Made by a program: the position numbers and the translations under genes
Assembly (NCBI RefSeq): GCF_030817495.1
Contig: NZ_JAUSZK010000001.1
Location: 3,451,001 to 3,515,000, forward strand
Direction: 5' to 3'
DNA from: Streptomyces sp. V3I7
Lineage (GTDB): Bacteria > Actinomycetota > Actinomycetes > Streptomycetales > Streptomycetaceae
Length of the DNA stretch: 64,000 nt
Shown: in pieces, positions 62,063-64,000 of the stretch
How positions within the stretch are numbered: the stretch's first letter is position 1
How the letters are laid out: every line of letters starts with the position of its first letter
The notes under the pieces: model-generated
What the model was told of the DNA's origin: nothing
The model's database searches: none
Seen by the model: the letters and a program-made list of their open reading frames with translations, nothing else

Positions 62063-62638
62063 GTGCTTCTCTCAGACAAGGACATCCGGGCCGAGATCGA
62101 CGCCGGCCGGGTACGGATCGACCCCTACGACGAATCCATGGTGCAGCCGTCGAGCATCGACGTCCGGCTGGACCGCTACTTCCGGGTGTTCGAGAATCAC
62201 CGGTACCCCCACATCGACCCCTCCGTCGAGCAGACCGACCTGACCCGGCTCGTCGAGCCGGAGGGCGACGAGCCGTTCATCCTGCACCCCGGTGAGTTCG
62301 TGCTGGCCTCGACGTACGAGGTCATCACGCTGCCGGACGACCTCGCCTCGCGCCTGGAGGGCAAGAGCTCACTCGGGCGGCTGGGGCTCGTGACCCACTC
62401 CACCGCCGGGTTCATCGACCCCGGCTTCTCCGGGCACGTCACGCTGGAGCTCTCCAACCTCGCCACCCTGCCGATCAAGCTGTGGCCCGGCATGAAGATC
62501 GGGCAGCTGTGCATGTTCCGGCTCTCCTCGCCGACCGAGCACCCGTACGGCAGCGAGCGGTACGGATCGCGGTACCAGGGACAGCGCGGGCCGACCGCCT
62601 CCCGTTCCTACCTCAACTTCCACAGGACCCAGGTGTGA
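62063..62638 (+). CDS. dcd: dCTP deaminase
   Basis: 191 residues. [62 protein letters not shown] and [15 protein letters not shown] are the conserved dCTP deaminase / dUTPase-superfamily blocks. It converts dCTP to dUTP (or directly to dUMP in bifunctional members) on the way to dTMP. Trimer in the cytosol. The last base of its GTG-TGA end overlaps the start of the phosphoribosyltransferase gene. Confidence 0.96.
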   Translation: MLLSDKDIRAEIDAGRVRIDPYDESMVQPSSIDVRLDRYFRVFENHRYPHIDPSVEQTDLTRLVEPEGDEPFILHPGEFVLASTYEVITLPDDLASRLEGKSSLGRLGLVTHSTAGFIDPGFSGHVTLELSNLATLPIKLWPGMKIGQLCMFRLSSPTEHPYGSERYGSRYQGQRGPTASRSYLNFHRTQV

Positions 62639-63159
62639 GCAGCGTGACGGAGACGACGAGCATGGCGGACATACGCGAGAACCTCACCTACGAGCGGTTC
62701 GGCACCGCCGTGCGCGAGCTGGCCCAGACCATCGCCGACGACGGCTACGAGCCCGACGTCGTGCTCTCCATCGCCCGCGGTGGCGTCTTCGTGGCGGGCG
62801 GCCTCGCCTACGCGCTCGACTGCAAGAACATCCACCTGGTGAACGTCGAGTTCTACACCGGCGTCGGCACCACGCTCGAGATGCCGGTCATGCTCGCGCC
62901 GGTCCCCAACCTGATCGACTTCTCCGACAAGAAGGTCCTGATCACCGACGACGTCGCCGACACCGGCAAGACGCTCAAGCTGGTGCGCGACTTCTGCCTC
63001 GACACCGTCGCCGAGGTGCGCTCCGCCGTGGTCTACGAGAAGTCCCACTCCCTCGTGAAGTGCGAGTACGTGTGGAAGCGGACCGACGACTGGATCAACT
63101 TCCCGTGGAGCGTCGAACCGCCGGTGGTCAAGCGGGCCGGGCAGGTTCTGGACGCGTAG
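62635..63159 (+). CDS. Phosphoribosyltransferase
   Basis: 174 residues with the first GTG, which overlaps the dcd stop (GTGA); later starts at 62644 (GTG) and 62662 ([17 protein letters not shown]) are possible. The PRPP loop [18 protein letters not shown] and [18 protein letters not shown] are clear. The type resembles xanthine/hypoxanthine-guanine salvage enzymes; the base specificity is not certain. Coupled with dcd in one operon, it fits nucleotide salvage. Confidence 0.87.
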   Translation: MSSVTETTSMADIRENLTYERFGTAVRELAQTIADDGYEPDVVLSIARGGVFVAGGLAYALDCKNIHLVNVEFYTGVGTTLEMPVMLAPVPNLIDFSDKKVLITDDVADTGKTLKLVRDFCLDTVAEVRSAVVYEKSHSLVKCEYVWKRTDDWINFPWSVEPPVVKRAGQVLDA

Positions 63160-63166
63160 CGGAGGG

Positions 63167-64000
63167 CTACGAGTACACGACCGGCAGCTGAAATCCCTTC
63201 GTGCCGGGGCCGGCGATGCCGGGCCCCGGTGCGCCATGCTCCTTCACCGAGACGGACACCTGGTACTTCTCGCCGTGGTCCAGGGGCTTGCCGACCTTGA
63301 ATTCCCTCCACTGCTGCCCGGTGCCGGGGGTGGGTGAGGCTGTCACGTTGAGCGCCGCCATGCCGTTCTGGACCGACGCGCCCGGGTAGACGACGGTCGT
63401 GCCCGTGGCGTCCTCCAGCCACACATAGACGTCGACCATGGCCGAGCCCGACGTCGTGCGCCACTCGGCGATCATGTACAGCGCGCCGTCGTCGCCGATC
63501 CGCATGCACGGCTTGACCTGGACTCGGCTGAACCCTGCGTCGTGCCACGACGTACAGGACGTCGCCGGGTTGCGCAGGGGCCCGGACGGAGACGTGGACG
63601 GTGTCGTCGCCGCCGGAGCAGGCTGCTCACCGCGTGGTGCCGTCGGCGCCGGGCTCGGAGAGGCCTTGCTGGTCGGCTTGGCGGTGGTGCTCGGTGTCGG
63701 GGAGGGCGACAAGGAGCCCTGCGTCTTCGCGTCGCTCGCGGGCGCCGCGTCCGCCGCTGTGTGCCGTTCCCACAGGTCGGCTCCTGCGACCGCGCCGAGT
63801 GCCAGGATCGTTGCTCCGGCCAGCGACCAGGCGATGCCCGACCTGAGTGAGCGGCGCGGTGCGTAGTGGTGGTGCTCGTTGATCGTCTGGTCGCGGCCGG
63901 TCTGGTACGCCCGTGCCTGCTCCGTCGGGGTCGCGGAGAAGGACTGCCTGGAGGGCTCGGAGGCCGGGGCGGGCTTGGCGGTCTTGGCGGGCCGGTCCGG
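63167..64000 (-). CDS. Membrane-anchored extracytoplasmic protein (partial)
   Basis: At least 277 residues; the N-terminus lies beyond the right edge. The visible part has a cytosolic stretch with the YQTGRDQTINEHHHY segment, one membrane segment (SGIAWSLAGATILALGAVAGA), a Ser/Pro/Thr-rich linker and a C-terminal beta domain (CMRIGDDGALYMIAEWRTTS, VSVSVKEHGAPGPGI). A TTG at 63712 is inside the protein and not its start. Function unknown. Convergent with the phosphoribosyltransferase gene. Confidence 0.72.
   Translation of the reverse strand, partial: PDRPAKTAKPAPASEPSRQSFSATPTEQARAYQTGRDQTINEHHHYAPRRSLRSGIAWSLAGATILALGAVAGADLWERHTAADAAPASDAKTQGSLSPSPTPSTTAKPTSKASPSPAPTAPRGEQPAPAATTPSTSPSGPLRNPATSCTSWHDAGFSRVQVKPCMRIGDDGALYMIAEWRTTSGSAMVDVYVWLEDATGTTVVYPGASVQNGMAALNVTASPTPGTGQQWREFKVGKPLDHGEKYQVSVSVKEHGAPGPGIAGPGTKGFQLPVVYS

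Noticed and set aside
63167..63712. A separate gene starting at TTG 63712
   Set aside because: The same frame continues without a stop to the window edge and contains a membrane segment, so the protein starts beyond 64000.

Overview
The window is high-GC DNA with strong G/C bias at third codon positions, many GTG starts, and gene families typical of Streptomyces: DUF397, XRE-DUF5753, SpoIIE-type phosphatases, the SCO5918-type protein, DUF5994 and DUF4328. An exact 14-bp GTTTCACGTGAAAC parS site lies just upstream of aspS. With core genes aspS, metG and dcd also present, this places the window in the conserved chromosome core of a Streptomyces, probably within reach of oriC. The similarity to the S. 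coelicolor region from dcd to aspS is recalled, not computed.

Layout. 1-12950: housekeeping and metabolic genes (partial mycothiol-dependent isomerase, nitrilase-family amidase, LURP-one-like protein, thioredoxin/NHL protein, M18 aminopeptidase, acyl-CoA dehydrogenase, SseB, pirin, AI-2E-type permease, PAS/GAF/SpoIIE phosphatase). A 218-bp MITE-like element flanked by CTAG sits on the aminopeptidase stop codon. 13094-21131: parS, aspS, two Rpn-like proteins, an ATPase/XRE/DUF397 regulatory cassette, an AbiEii-like gene and metG. 21287-29893: a proline/alanine-rich VWA protein, a C-tract microsatellite, a FUSC membrane protein, further membrane proteins, a second phosphatase and a DUF4142 protein. 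29914-40456: GH13 glucosidase, lipoproteins, a DUF6445 dioxygenase-like protein, DUF4328, an aquaporin-family channel, an amidase and an M1 peptidase.

40680-44749 is a sulfonate or taurine operon on the minus strand: a cysteine-rich leader peptide, permease, substrate-binding lipoprotein, ATPase and TauD-type dioxygenase. The leader peptide suggests attenuation by cysteine supply. 45002-53833 holds two homologous FG-GAP secreted proteins in inverted orientation. They enclose a PAP2 membrane enzyme, a MerR-like regulator and a cold-shock module (cold shock protein, DEAD-box helicase, CBS protein, SCO5918-family protein).

54082-61408 looks like a small genomic island bounded by a 45-bp exact repeat of the 3' half of tRNA-Gly(CCC). 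The intact tRNA is on the right. The island carries VapBC with a palindromic operator, the wreck of a second HTH/PIN toxin-antitoxin pair, DUF5994, a DUF5819/HTTM pair, a DUF3494 ice-binding-like protein with a Thr/Ser/Gly repeat tail, and a frameshifted PRC-barrel gene. No integrase is recognisable. To the right of the tRNA the core resumes with a small zinc-ribbon-like protein, dcd, a phosphoribosyltransferase and a partial membrane-anchored protein.
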